Shown here piece by piece: positions 18,161-27,476 of a stretch of DNA of 64,000 nucleotides (its first letter is position 1; every line of letters begins with the position of its first letter). The notes beneath the pieces are model-generated. The model searched no databases, was not told the DNA's origin, and saw nothing but the letters and a program-made list of their open reading frames with translations. The stretch spans positions 62,001-126,000 of the forward strand of contig NZ_AXBA01000021.1 of NCBI RefSeq assembly GCF_000473085.1, read 5' to 3'. The position numbers and the translations under genes are program-made. The DNA comes from Azorhizobium doebereinerae UFLA1-100 (GTDB lineage Bacteria > Pseudomonadota > Alphaproteobacteria > Rhizobiales > Xanthobacteraceae).

Positions 18161-20251
18161 ATGGGGGACAGGCCGAAGGCGCGGCGCCCCGGCCGCGGGC
18201 GGGCGCCCGTGGCGCGGGGGCATCTCACGGACCCCGGTCCGGCGGTCCGCAGGCGCGTCCCGTCCCGGCGCGCGGCGCTGCTGTCCGGCCTCGCCCTCGG
18301 CGCGCTGGCCGCGGCATCGGGCGCGGCGCAGGCCCAGTCCGCCTGGGACAGCGCCATCTCCAACACCTATTGGTACGTGCCGACGGCGGAACTGCTGGCC
18401 TATGCGGCGCCGGCCTCCAGCCTGAAGACCCCCATTCCCATCGGCGACCAGACGCTGTGGGCGCTCGGCACCTCCACCAACGGCGTGTTCACCGGCACCA
18501 GCACGGCGCAGTTCCAGATCGGGCCGCTGCTCACCAGCCAGGTCTCCGCCATCCAGGGCTCGGTGCTGCCCTCCGGCCAGATCACCATGATCTTCACCCC
18601 CACCAGCGGCGGCACCACCACCGTGGGCCTCGGCGTGATGCAGGTGGTGAACGGCGTGACCTCGATGGAAATGCAGATGATCACCGGCGACAGCCTGCTG
18701 GTGACGCACTGGGCCTATATGCTGCCCTACAACCCGGCCACCTTCACCCCGCCGGCGCCGCAGACCATTCCGGTGACGCTGTCCTCCACCCAGTGGACCT
18801 GGACCGAGGGCACGCCGTGGAAGATCGTCAGCCCGGCCCTGTTCGGCGGCACGACGCCGGGCAAGATCATCATCACCAACTACACCAACGGCTATTTCTG
18901 GGGCAAAGGGCTCTCGCCCACCGGCGCCAGCTTCACCTTGCTCGGCTCCATCACGCCGGAGGGCAAGGTGCTGTTCGCCAGCACCGACGGCTCCCAGCTC
19001 GCCACGCAATATGGCGGCATCGCCGGCGATGCCTTGGCCGCGCAGATGGCGCTGGAGAGCTACAATTACGCCACCGGGGCCTTCTCCGGGCTCGGCTCCA
19101 CCCTCACTTTGGTCTCGCCTTACGCGCTCACCGTGGCGGCGACCGACAATCCGAGCGCGCTCGGGGCGGCCCGCAGCCTCTATGCGGCGGCGGGCACGGA
19201 CGTCGGCTTCACCGGCGCCCTGGCGCCCGCCGTGGATGCGCTCAACGCCTTGTCCGGCCGCGCCTTGTCCGGCGCGCTCAGCCAGACGCTGCCGATCCTC
19301 GCCGGCCAGGCGGCGCAGGCCACCTACGGCGCGCAGCGTGCCTTCCAGGAGACCGTCTCCGCCCGGCTGGAGGGACTGGCGGACCCCGCGTCGGAGCGCG
19401 ACGCCCGCATGGGGCCGGAGGCCGCGCGCCATGCGTGGATCACGCCCTTCGGCGTGCTGGCGGGCCAGGGCAGGGTGGACGGCTACCCCGGCACCAGCAG
19501 TTCCGGCGGCGGCGTGGCGGCGGGCATCGACTGGGCCGCCTCCGACCGGGTGACGCTCGGCCTCGCGGCGGGCTATTCCGCCAGTTCCATCTCCGACGAC
19601 GCCCTCTACACCGCCAACACGCTGGACCTCAGCAGCTATCATTTCGGCGCCTATGGCCGCTTCGCCATGGCCGGCGGGACGGACCTGTTCTTCCAGCTCG
19701 ACGGGGCGGTGAACGACGGCAGTTCCAGCCGCCTCATCACCTTCATGGGCAGCTCCGCCGGGGCGTCCCCCGACAGCTATACCGGGCACATCGGCATCGG
19801 CGCCCGGCAGGCGCTCTATGCGGAGGGGCCGTTCAAGCTCGCCGCCGCGCTGCGGCTCGACTACGGGCGGGTGAATGCGGACGGCTACAGCGAGACCGGC
19901 GCGGGGGCGCTGGACCTGACGGTGGGCACCCAGACCTACCGGGAACTGCGGCTTGGCGGCGAGGTGACCGCGCACTATGCCCTCACCGACCACCTGAAGC
20001 TCACCGCCTTGGCCGGGCTGGGCTACGACTTCCTCAACGATCGCCAGCAGGTGATCGCGTCCTTCGCCGGCGGCGGCGATCCCTTCGTCACCTATGGCGC
20101 CGACCTGTCACCCTGGCTCTATTCGGCCGGCATCGGGCTGGTGGGCTTCCGGCAGGATGCCTTCGAGCTGGGCCTGACCTACCGGCTGGACGCGAGCCCA
20201 ACCGGCTATCTCTCGCAGATGTCCTCGATCGAGCTGAAGGTGCGGCTCTGA
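18161..20251 (+). CDS. Autotransporter-type outer-membrane beta-barrel protein
   Basis: This is a predicted surface protein with a secreted N-terminal domain and an autotransporter beta-barrel. The hydrophobic export signal (ALLSGLALGALAAASGAAQA) lies about 40 residues in, after a long basic stretch. About 250 residues rich in Thr, Ser, Gly and Tyr follow, then a helical linker near GAQRAFQETVSARLEGL. The C-terminal 260 residues of alternating hydrophobic/Tyr-Gly strands start at WITPFGVLAGQG. The last residues are ELKVRL. The passenger is not the usual long beta-helix. The start is uncertain: in-frame ATGs exist at 18029, 18110 and 18161. It is monocistronic and has no visible link to hydrogenase. 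Its function is unknown. Confidence 0.75.
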   Translation: MGDRPKARRPGRGRAPVARGHLTDPGPAVRRRVPSRRAALLSGLALGALAAASGAAQAQSAWDSAISNTYWYVPTAELLAYAAPASSLKTPIPIGDQTLWALGTSTNGVFTGTSTAQFQIGPLLTSQVSAIQGSVLPSGQITMIFTPTSGGTTTVGLGVMQVVNGVTSMEMQMITGDSLLVTHWAYMLPYNPATFTPPAPQTIPVTLSSTQWTWTEGTPWKIVSPALFGGTTPGKIIITNYTNGYFWGKGLSPTGASFTLLGSITPEGKVLFASTDGSQLATQYGGIAGDALAAQMALESYNYATGAFSGLGSTLTLVSPYALTVAATDNPSALGAARSLYAAAGTDVGFTGALAPAVDALNALSGRALSGALSQTLPILAGQAAQATYGAQRAFQETVSARLEGLADPASERDARMGPEAARHAWITPFGVLAGQGRVDGYPGTSSSGGGVAAGIDWAASDRVTLGLAAGYSASSISDDALYTANTLDLSSYHFGAYGRFAMAGGTDLFFQLDGAVNDGSSSRLITFMGSSAGASPDSYTGHIGIGARQALYAEGPFKLAAALRLDYGRVNADGYSETGAGALDLTVGTQTYRELRLGGEVTAHYALTDHLKLTALAGLGYDFLNDRQQVIASFAGGGDPFVTYGADLSPWLYSAGIGLVGFRQDAFELGLTYRLDASPTGYLSQMSSIELKVRL

Positions 20252-20667
20252 CGGGGGCGCCGATCGGCATTCAGGCCCGGCGGCTCGTGTAACGGAGATC
20301 CGCAACAGAGCGCCTTCATCTCAGCCCCGCGCACCGCGCTCCCTCCCCCGCAAGGGGGGAGGTGCCCGAGCCCGTGCTTGCGTCCGCGCGCTTCCGCCCT
20401 CTTGGACGCCTGGTGGACGTTCCCTTCCGCCGTCCGTCTCCTGTCGTTCAAGCCGATCCGAATGCGGGCGAAACCGGGACGCGCCGACGCGGAAGCCGTG
20501 TCTCTTCCGGGAGCCGCGGGCGATTCACCCTTCGCAGGCGCGCCGTCTGCTTCCCTCCGAACGGATCGCGCTCTAAGGAAGGAGGGAAGGTTCCCCGGCG
20601 TGAGCCGCCGCGCCCGCGCGGCGCGCCGTCCGGGGGCCGGTGGGTCATAGAAGAAGGGGGACCTTTG
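20252..20667. other. Intergenic region before the ABC transporter operon
   Basis: No gene was recognised in these 416 bases. They contain one copy of the palindromic repeat (20341-20368) and the leader of the downstream binding-protein gene, whose AAGAAGGGGGA precedes the ATG by about 8 bases. Open frames crossing it lack any recognisable protein content. Confidence 0.6.
20341..20368 (-). repeat. Dispersed palindromic repeat, copy 1
   Basis: An 8-bp stem CCTCCCCC/GGGGGAGG closes a GCAAG loop. All 28 bases are identical to 27303-27330, part of copy 7. Only the first module of the two-module element is present. Confidence 0.8.
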
Positions 20668-21849
20668 ATGTTCAACGTCCGCACGGGCCTGCTCGCCGCG
20701 CTGTCTCTTGTTCCGTCGCTCGCTTTGTCCTCGGCGGGCGCGCTGGCCGATCCGGTGAAGGTCGGCTTCGTCTCGACGCTCTCCGGTCCGCCCGCGCCGC
20801 TCGGCGTGCACATGCGCGACGGCTTCCTGCTGGCGGTGAAGGAACTGGGCGGCAAGCTCGGCGGCCAGCCCACCGAAGTCATCGTGGTGGACGACGAGCT
20901 GAAGCCCGACGTCGCCGTGTCGAAGGTCAAGGGCCTGATCGACCGCGACAAGGTGGACATCATCGCCGGCGTGGTCTTCTCCAACGTGATGATGGCGATC
21001 TCCAAGCCGGTGTTCGAGAGCGAGACCTTCCTCATCTCCGGCAATGCCGGCCCCTCGCCCTTGGCCGGCAAGGGCTGCTCGCCCTATTTCTTCGCCGCCT
21101 CCTACCAGAACGACCAGGTGCACGAGGTCATGGGCAAGTACGCCCAGGACCAGGGCTACAAGCGCGTGGTGCTGATGACGCCCAACTACCAGGCGGGCAA
21201 GGATTCCATGGCCGGCTTCAAGCGCGCCTACAAGGGCGAGGTGGTGGAGGAGATCTTCGTGCCGCTCGGCCAGCTGGATTTCTCCGCCGAGCTGGCCAAG
21301 ATCCAGGCGGCCAAGCCGGACGCGGTGTTCACCTTCATGCCCGGCGGCATGGGCGTGAACCTGACCAAGCAATATGCCCAGGCCGGCCTTGCCGGGAAGC
21401 TCCCCTTCCTCTCCGCCTTCACCATCGACGAGACCACGCTGCCCGCCACCCAGGACGCGGCGCTCGGCCTGCTGTCCGGCGCGGAATGGGCGCCGAACAT
21501 CGACACGCCGGAGAACAAGGCGTTCGTGGCGGCGTTCGAGAAGGAATACGGCGTGGTGCCTTCGCTCTACGCGGCCCAGGGCTATGACGCCGCCAAGATG
21601 ATCGACGGCGCGCTGAAGGCCACTGGCGGCAAGGTTTCCGACAAGGAGGCGTTCCGCAAGGCGCTGGCCTCCGCGCCCTTCAAGTCGGTGCGCGGCGACT
21701 TCGCCATCGGCCGCAACGGCTTCCCGATCCAGGACTTCTACGTGGTCAAAGCGGTGAAGCGGCCGGACGGCAAGTATGAGACGCAGACCGTCTCCAAGGT
21801 CTTCACCCACATGACCGACGCCTACGCGGCCGACTGCCCGCTGAAGTGA
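20668..21849 (+). CDS. Branched-chain-type ABC transporter substrate-binding protein
   Basis: This is a periplasmic binding protein (393 aa) of the LivJ/Leu-Ile-Val-binding family, feeding the permeases and ATPases encoded downstream. A signal peptide of about 27 residues ends at ALA-DPVKVG. The family core begins VGFVSTLSGPPAPLG and continues through DDELKPDVAVSKVKGLI and the SAFTIDETTL hinge region. Ligand specificity cannot be read; relatives bind amino acids, amides or aromatic acids. The next gene starts 327 bases later across a repeat-rich gap, which may set a higher expression level for the binding protein than for the membrane parts. Confidence 0.9.
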   Translation: MFNVRTGLLAALSLVPSLALSSAGALADPVKVGFVSTLSGPPAPLGVHMRDGFLLAVKELGGKLGGQPTEVIVVDDELKPDVAVSKVKGLIDRDKVDIIAGVVFSNVMMAISKPVFESETFLISGNAGPSPLAGKGCSPYFFAASYQNDQVHEVMGKYAQDQGYKRVVLMTPNYQAGKDSMAGFKRAYKGEVVEEIFVPLGQLDFSAELAKIQAAKPDAVFTFMPGGMGVNLTKQYAQAGLAGKLPFLSAFTIDETTLPATQDAALGLLSGAEWAPNIDTPENKAFVAAFEKEYGVVPSLYAAQGYDAAKMIDGALKATGGKVSDKEAFRKALASAPFKSVRGDFAIGRNGFPIQDFYVVKAVKRPDGKYETQTVSKVFTHMTDAYAADCPLK

Positions 21850-21925
21850 GGGGAGGGAGGGGGCGTTCTTCTCTCCCAGCCGCGCTCCCCGGCGCACCAT
21901 ACCCCCTCCCCCGCGCAACCGGACT

Positions 21926-21980
21926 CCCTCTCCCACGCAGTGGGGGAGGGTTGGGGTGGGGGCGCCGCGCAGCGGCGGGG
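21926..21980 (+). repeat. Dispersed palindromic repeat, copy 2
   Basis: The two-module element reads CCCTCTCCC...GGGGGAGGG (21926-21950), a G-rich spacer, then CGCCGC-GCA-GCGGCG (21963-21977). It is almost identical to copy 8 at 27390-27445 and faces copy 3 in inverted orientation. Confidence 0.85.
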
Positions 21981-22028
21981 ACGGTTCATCGCCCTCCCGC
22001 CCGCGGCCGCTGGACAGTGGCGAGACTT

Positions 22029-22080
22029 CCGAAGCTTCGCTTCGGCCCCCACCCTTCCCTCCCCCGCAAGCGGGAGAGGG
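22029..22080 (-). repeat. Dispersed palindromic repeat, copy 3
   Basis: Reverse-orientation copy. CCGAAGC-TTC-GCTTCGG (22029-22045) is the second module, followed by CCCCCACCC and the first module CCCTCCCCCGC...GCGGGAGAGGG ending at 22080. Confidence 0.85.
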
Positions 22081-22176
22081 TTTTCCCGCCCGGCGGGGGA
22101 GGGCGCCCTCTCCCCGGCGCCGCCGCGTTCCCGCCGCCCGGAAGGCCAGCCACATCCGTCATAAGCCGCACCCGCC

Positions 22177-23100
22177 ATGAGCACCGTCCTCCTCGTCTCG
22201 CAGATCCTCAACGGGCTCCAGCTCGGCGTCATCCTGTTCCTGGTGGCGGCGGGGCTGACGCTGGTGTTCGGGGTGATGGACTTCATCAACCTCGCCCATG
22301 GCGTGCAGTACATGCTGGGCGCCTATCTGGTGGCCACCCTGGTGCGCTGGACCGGCCATTTCGCCGTGGGGCTGGCGCTGGGGCTGGCGGGGGCACTGGT
22401 GCTGGGCTTCCTCATGGAGCTGCTGGTGTTCCGCCATCTCACCCGGCGCGATCACCTGGAGCAGGTGCTCGGCACCTTCGGCGTCATATTGGTGGTGACG
22501 GAAGGCGTGCGGATGATCTTCGGCCCCGCGCCGCTGGCGCTGCCCATCCCCGCCGCGCTCTCCGGCTCGGTGACGCTGTTCGCCGGGCTCAACTACCCGC
22601 TCTGGCGGCTGGTCATCCTCGCCGTCGGGATCGCCGTGGCGCTGCTGCTGTGGGTGCTGGTCCACCGCACCCGGCTCGGCATGCGGGTGCGCGCCGGCTC
22701 CACCCATCCGCAGATGGTGGCGGCGCTGGGGGTGGACATCGACCGGCTGTTCCTGTGCGTCTTCGCCTTCGGCGCCATGCTGGCGGGGCTGGCCGGCGCC
22801 ATGGCCGGGCCGCTCATCTCCATCGAGCCGGGCATGGGTGACAACGTGCTCATCATCGCCTTCGTGGTGGTGGTGATCGGCGGCATCGGCTCCATCAAGG
22901 GGGCCTTCGTCGGCGCGCTGGCGGTGGGGCTGGTGGACACGCTGGGCCGGGCCTATGCGGTGGACCTGCTGCGCCTCGTGCTCAGCAAGCCCGCCGCCGC
23001 CACCGCCGGGCCGGCGCTGTCCTCCATGCTGGTCTATCTGCTGATGGCGCTGGTGCTGGGACTCAAGCCCTCCGGCCTGTTCGGGGCGAGGAAGGCATGA
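22177..23100 (+). CDS. Branched-chain-type ABC transporter permease (LivH-like)
   Basis: This is an inner-membrane permease (307 aa) of the LivH family with about eight hydrophobic segments. The N-terminal LGVILFLVAAGLTLVFGVMDFINLAHG block is diagnostic, and VRAGSTHPQMVAALGVDI is the cytoplasmic EAA-like loop that meets the ATPase. It overlaps the next permease gene by 4 bases (ATGA). Confidence 0.93.
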   Translation: MSTVLLVSQILNGLQLGVILFLVAAGLTLVFGVMDFINLAHGVQYMLGAYLVATLVRWTGHFAVGLALGLAGALVLGFLMELLVFRHLTRRDHLEQVLGTFGVILVVTEGVRMIFGPAPLALPIPAALSGSVTLFAGLNYPLWRLVILAVGIAVALLLWVLVHRTRLGMRVRAGSTHPQMVAALGVDIDRLFLCVFAFGAMLAGLAGAMAGPLISIEPGMGDNVLIIAFVVVVIGGIGSIKGAFVGALAVGLVDTLGRAYAVDLLRLVLSKPAAATAGPALSSMLVYLLMALVLGLKPSGLFGARKA

Positions 23101-24056
23101 GCGCCATGGCCGCCCGACTGAACAGCAAGCCGGGCCTCGCCGCGCTCGCCGTGGCGCTGGCTTTCCTCGTCGCGCTCGGCCTCGCCTATGGGCTCGGCAG
23201 CACCTATTGGATGGCGACGCTGGCGCGCATGGCGGCGCTGGCGCTCTCCGCCGTGTCGCTGTCCTTCCTGGTGGGGCAGGCGGGGCTGGTGAGCTTCGGC
23301 CACGGCGCGCCGGTGGGCATCGGCGCCTATGCGCTGCTGGTCGCCGGCGAATATGGAATGAGCGACCTGCTGGTGGTGCTGCCGCTGGCCTTCCTCGCCG
23401 CCGCCGCCTTCTCGGCGCTGACCGGGGCGATCGCGCTGCGCACGCGCGGGGTCTATTTCATCATGATCACGCTGGCCTTCGCGCAGATGGCCTATTATGT
23501 CGCCGCCAGCCTGTCGGCCTTCGGCGGCGACGACGGCATGGCGCTGGCCGCCCGCTCCACGCTGCTGGGCGCACGCGTGCTGCGCCGCGACCACGGCCTC
23601 GCGCTCCTCGCCATCCTGCTGCTGGGGCTCGCGCTGTTCCTGCTCGGGCGGCTGGCGGCCTCGAAGTTCGGCCTCGTGCTGCGGGCGGCGAAGGACAATG
23701 AGCAGAAGGTCACCGCGCTGGGCCTCTCCCCCTACGGCCACCGCCTCGCGGCGCTGGCGCTGGCGGGCGGGGCCGCCGGCCTGTCCGGCGCGCTGCTGGC
23801 CAACCAGGCGGAGTTCGTGGCGCCGGCCTACATGAACTGGCATGTCTCGGGCCTTGCCATCGTCATGGTAGCGCTGGGCGGGGCGGGGCATCTGGTGGGC
23901 GGGGTGATCGGCGCGGTGGTGGTGACGCTGCTGGACGAGGCGCTGGGCCATTATACGCAATATTGGAAGCTCGGCCTCGGCCTCGTGGTGGTGGGCGCGG
24001 CGCTGTTGCGCGCCGGCGACCTCAGGCGCCTGCTCGCGGGAGGCGCGCGTGGCTGA
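23097..24056 (+). CDS. Branched-chain-type ABC transporter permease (LivM-like)
   Basis: This is the second permease (319 aa), LivM family. It pairs with the preceding LivH-like protein to form the membrane channel. The family block SLSFLVGQAGLVSFGHGAPVGIGAY lies near residues 55-80, and RAAKDNEQKVTALGL is the ATPase-coupling loop. The C-terminus is hydrophobic. The end overlaps the following ATPase gene by 8 bases, so the operon is tightly packed. Confidence 0.93.
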   Translation: MSAMAARLNSKPGLAALAVALAFLVALGLAYGLGSTYWMATLARMAALALSAVSLSFLVGQAGLVSFGHGAPVGIGAYALLVAGEYGMSDLLVVLPLAFLAAAAFSALTGAIALRTRGVYFIMITLAFAQMAYYVAASLSAFGGDDGMALAARSTLLGARVLRRDHGLALLAILLLGLALFLLGRLAASKFGLVLRAAKDNEQKVTALGLSPYGHRLAALALAGGAAGLSGALLANQAEFVAPAYMNWHVSGLAIVMVALGGAGHLVGGVIGAVVVTLLDEALGHYTQYWKLGLGLVVVGAALLRAGDLRRLLAGGARG

Positions 24057-24815
24057 TCCCATCCTGCGCCTGGAGCATCTCGCCAAATCCTACGGCGCGC
24101 TGAACGTGACGCAGGACGTCTGCCTGGACGTGCGCCCCGGCGAGGTGCACGCGCTCATCGGCCCGAACGGCGCGGGCAAGACCACATTGGTGGGCGAGAT
24201 CGCCGGCGCGGTGCGGCCCGACGCCGGGCGCATCGTCTTCGCCGGCCGCGACGTGACGCATCTGGGCGTCGCCGCGCGGGCGCGGCTCGGGCTCGGCCGG
24301 GTGTTCCAGGTCTCGCAGGTGATCGGCGGCTTCAGCGCGCGGGAAAATGTGATGCTCGCCGCCCTGGCGCACCAGGGCGGCCCGGCGCGGGGCGGCGCGT
24401 GGCGCATGTGGCGCCCGGCGCGGGCGGATGCCGCCCTGGCGGGCGCGGCGGAGGCGGCGCTGGCGCGGGTGGGGCTCGGCGCGCGGGCAGACGTGCCGGC
24501 CGGCGCGCTGGCCCATGGCGAGCGCCGCGCGCTGGAGCTGGCCATGGCGCTGGTCCAGGCGCCGAAGCTGCTGCTGCTGGACGAGCCCATGGCCGGCACC
24601 GGCCGGGCCGAGGGCGCCCGCCTCACCGACCTGCTGCTCGGCCTGAAGGGCACCCTGCCCATGCTGCTGGTGGAGCACGACACGCGGACCGTGTTCGCGC
24701 TGGCCGACCGCATCACCGTGCTGATCGGCGGCGCGGTGGCGATCACCGGCGCGCCGGAGGCGGTGCGGGCCAATGCCGAGGTGCGCCGCGCCTATCTCGG
24801 CGAGGAGGAGGCGGT

Positions 24816-24819
<4 letters not shown>
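24049..24819 (+). CDS. Branched-chain-type ABC transporter ATPase (LivG-like)
   Basis: This is an ATP-binding subunit (256 aa) of the LivG type. Walker A is GPNGAGKTT (near residue 41) and Walker B is LLLLDEPMAG. The usual LSGGQ signature is degenerate here (PAGALAHGERRALELAMAL), a LivG trait where YGxQR replaces it. The switch His is in LLVEHD. The GTG at 24049 overlaps the upstream gene and is chosen because MADPILRLEHL matches the family start. Confidence 0.92.
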
Positions 24820-25526
<707 letters not shown>

Positions 25527-25560
25527 GGGCGCTCGCCCTCCCGCAAGCCGGCCGCAAAAG

Positions 25561-25608
25561 CCCTCTCCCGCCTGCGGGGGAGGGTTGGGTGGGGGCCGCC
25601 GCAGGCGG
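25561..25608 (+). repeat. Dispersed palindromic repeat, copy 4
   Basis: First module 25561-25584 (CCCTCTCCCGC...GCGGGGGAGGG), spacer TTGGGTGGGGG, second module CCGCC-GCA-GGCGG (25596-25608). It follows the end of the LivF-like gene and faces copy 5. Confidence 0.85.
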
Positions 25609-25644
25609 AGAACCGTGCCGGATCAAAGGTGGATGGGGCCTCAC

Positions 25645-25693
25645 CGCGCGTCGCGCGCCCCACCCTATCCCTCCCCCGCAAGCGGGAGAAGGG
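25645..25693 (-). repeat. Dispersed palindromic repeat, copy 5
   Basis: Reverse-orientation copy: a CGCGCG-rich second module (25645-25657), CCCCACCCT spacer, then the first module ending GCGGGAGAAGGG at 25693. With copy 4 it forms an inverted pair between convergent genes. Confidence 0.8.
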
Positions 25694-25746
25694 ACCTGTT
25701 CCGCTTGCGGTGAGGCGCCGCGCGGGCGCCCACCCTCACGTCCCGC

Positions 25747-27003
25747 TCAGGCCCATTCGCCCTTGCGGAACACCGGGGTGCGGCTGCCGTCGGCACCGAT
25801 GCCGTCGATGTCCACTTCGCCCGAGCCGATCATCCAGTCGATATGGATCAGGCTGGAGTTGCCGCCCTGGGCGGTGATCTGTTCGGGGGTGAGCGTGCCG
25901 CCGTCGAGGAAGCACTTGGAATAGCACTGGCCGAGCGCGATGTGGCAGGCGGCGTTCTCGTCGAACAGGGTGTTGAAGAACAACAGCCCGCTGGCCGAGA
26001 TGGGCGAGGAATGCGGCACCAGGGCCACCTCGCCCAGGCGCCGCGCGCCGGCGTCGGTGTCCAGCACCTTGTTCAGCACCTGCTCACCGCGCGAGGCCTT
26101 GGCCTCGACGATGCGCCCGGCCTCGAACCGCACCCGAATGTCGTCGATCAGCGTGCCCTGGTAGGACAGCGGCTTGGTGCTGGAGGCGTGGCCCTCCACC
26201 CGCCAGGCGTGCGGCGTGGTGAACACCTCCTCGGTGGGGATGTTGGCGTTGCAGACGATGCCGTTCTTGGCGCTGGAGGCGCCGCCCTGCCACTCATGGC
26301 CGTCGGCGAGGCCGATGGTGAGGTCGGTGCCCGGGCCGGTGAAGTGCAGCGCCGAAAAGCGGTGGCCGTTCAGCCATTGGGTGCGGGCGGCGAGCGCGGC
26401 GTTGTGCGCCGTCCAGTTGGCGACGGGATCGTCATTGTCCACCCGCGAGGCGGCGAAGATGGCGTCCGCGAGCTTGGCCACGGCGAGGTCTTCGGAGAGG
26501 TCCGGGAACACCTGCCGCGCCCAGGCGGCGCCGGGGAAGGCGACGATGTTCCAGTTGATGTCGAAGCCGGCGATCTTCTCAAGCGCCGGCTTGTAGGCCA
26601 GCGAATTGGCCTTGGAGGCGCGCGAGACCTTCGCCGGGTCCTCGTTCGCCAGCAGCATGGGATTGTCGCCGACGATGGCGAGGCGCGCGGTATTGGCGGC
26701 AAACGCCTTGGCGACGCCGTCATAGAGCCAGCCGGCGGCGCGGTCGAAGCTGGCGTCGTTGGCGTAGCGATAGCGGGCGAGCGTGATCTCCTCGTCGGAG
26801 AACAGGGGCGTCACCAGCCCGGCGCCGGCCTTGTAGGCATGCTCGACGATGCGGCGCACCAGCGGCAGCGCGGCCATGGGGGCGGTGAGGAACAGGTCCT
26901 GCCCCGGCTGGAGGTTGAGGCCCACCTTCACCGCGACCTGCGCGAGGCGGTCGAGCTTCACCGGGTCGATGGCGGCGGAAATGTTGCGCTGGTGCTCGGT
27001 CAT
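25747..27003 (-). CDS. M29-family aminopeptidase
   Basis: This is a cytoplasmic metallo-aminopeptidase of the thermophilic aminopeptidase (AmpS/PepS, M29) family, about 418 aa from the chosen start. Metal ligands of the family are visible: Glu in the TEEVFTTPH segment, Glu/His in FDENAACHIALG and the His-x-Asp pair in IHIDWMIGS near the C-terminus. Start choice is uncertain: ATGs at 27039, 27027 and 27003 are in frame, and 27003 gives the usual family length. It lies at the end of a minus-strand group, convergent with the ABC operon, and may process peptides or amides. Confidence 0.88.
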   Translation of the reverse strand: MTEHQRNISAAIDPVKLDRLAQVAVKVGLNLQPGQDLFLTAPMAALPLVRRIVEHAYKAGAGLVTPLFSDEEITLARYRYANDASFDRAAGWLYDGVAKAFAANTARLAIVGDNPMLLANEDPAKVSRASKANSLAYKPALEKIAGFDINWNIVAFPGAAWARQVFPDLSEDLAVAKLADAIFAASRVDNDDPVANWTAHNAALAARTQWLNGHRFSALHFTGPGTDLTIGLADGHEWQGGASSAKNGIVCNANIPTEEVFTTPHAWRVEGHASSTKPLSYQGTLIDDIRVRFEAGRIVEAKASRGEQVLNKVLDTDAGARRLGEVALVPHSSPISASGLLFFNTLFDENAACHIALGQCYSKCFLDGGTLTPEQITAQGGNSSLIHIDWMIGSGEVDIDGIGADGSRTPVFRKGEWA

Positions 27004-27156
27004 GGCGTCCATCTCGAAACGGGTCATTGCTTTCAACATAGCGCGCCCGCGCCGTTTCGGCATGCCCTTTGCGCCAGCCTGCGGCGAAGGAACGCCGGAT
27101 TTATGGCCGGGGGCGGGCCGTGGGTTGTGCGCGCGAGCCGCTCCAAGCGCGCCTTA

Positions 27157-27195
27157 CTCCCTCCCCCCTTGCGGGGGAGGGCTGGGGAGGGGGGT
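27157..27195 (+). repeat. Dispersed palindromic repeat, copy 6
   Basis: CTCCCTCCCCC...GCGGGGGAGGG followed by CTGGGGAGGGGGGTG. It nearly matches copy 7 in reverse, forming an inverted pair with about 95 bases between them. Confidence 0.8.
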
Positions 27196-27289
27196 GAAGC
27201 GGCCAGTTCCGGATTGGCGGTGAGGGGGAAGGGCGCGTCCGCGTCAGGGACCGGCGGGGTGGGTGGCGGTCGCCATCGGCGCGCGTTTC

Positions 27290-27330
27290 ACCCCCCTCCC
27301 TGCCCTCCCCCGCAAGGGGGGAGGTGCCCG
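27290..27330 (-). repeat. Dispersed palindromic repeat, copy 7
   Basis: Reverse-orientation partner of copy 6: CCCCCCTCCCTG then CCCTCCCCCGCAAGGGGGG. Bases 27303-27330 are identical to copy 1 at 20341-20368. Confidence 0.8.
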
Positions 27331-27389
27331 CGCCGGTTCTGTGCCGGCGCGCTTGAGGGCGCATGTTGCCCGTCAGGCGCGACCTTGCT

Positions 27390-27445
27390 CCCTCTCCCGC
27401 GCAGCGGGGGAGGGCGGGGGTGGGGGCGCCGCGCAGCGGCGGGGG
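27390..27445 (+). repeat. Dispersed palindromic repeat, copy 8
   Basis: CCCTCTCCCGC...GCGGGGGAGGG, spacer CGGGGGTGGGGG, second module CGCCGC-GCA-GCGGCG. It is nearly identical to copy 2, about 5.5 kb away. Confidence 0.85.
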
Positions 27446-27476
27446 ATTGTGCTCGGGCCTAGAGATGATCCCCCGC

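Larger units (their letters stand above)
21850..22176. other. Repeat-filled gap between binding-protein and permease genes
   Basis: The gap has no gene. It is occupied by two inverted copies of the palindromic repeat (21926-21980 and 22029-22080) and further C-rich stretches. Such structures inside a transporter operon can stabilise or attenuate mRNA. Confidence 0.65.
27004..27476. other. Repeat-rich gap between peptidase and amidohydrolase genes
   Basis: These 473 bases contain no recognisable gene. They hold three copies of the palindromic repeat (27157-27195, 27290-27330 and 27390-27445) and several short G- or C-runs. The promoter of the peptidase gene must lie here, but no element could be picked out. 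Confidence 0.6.
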
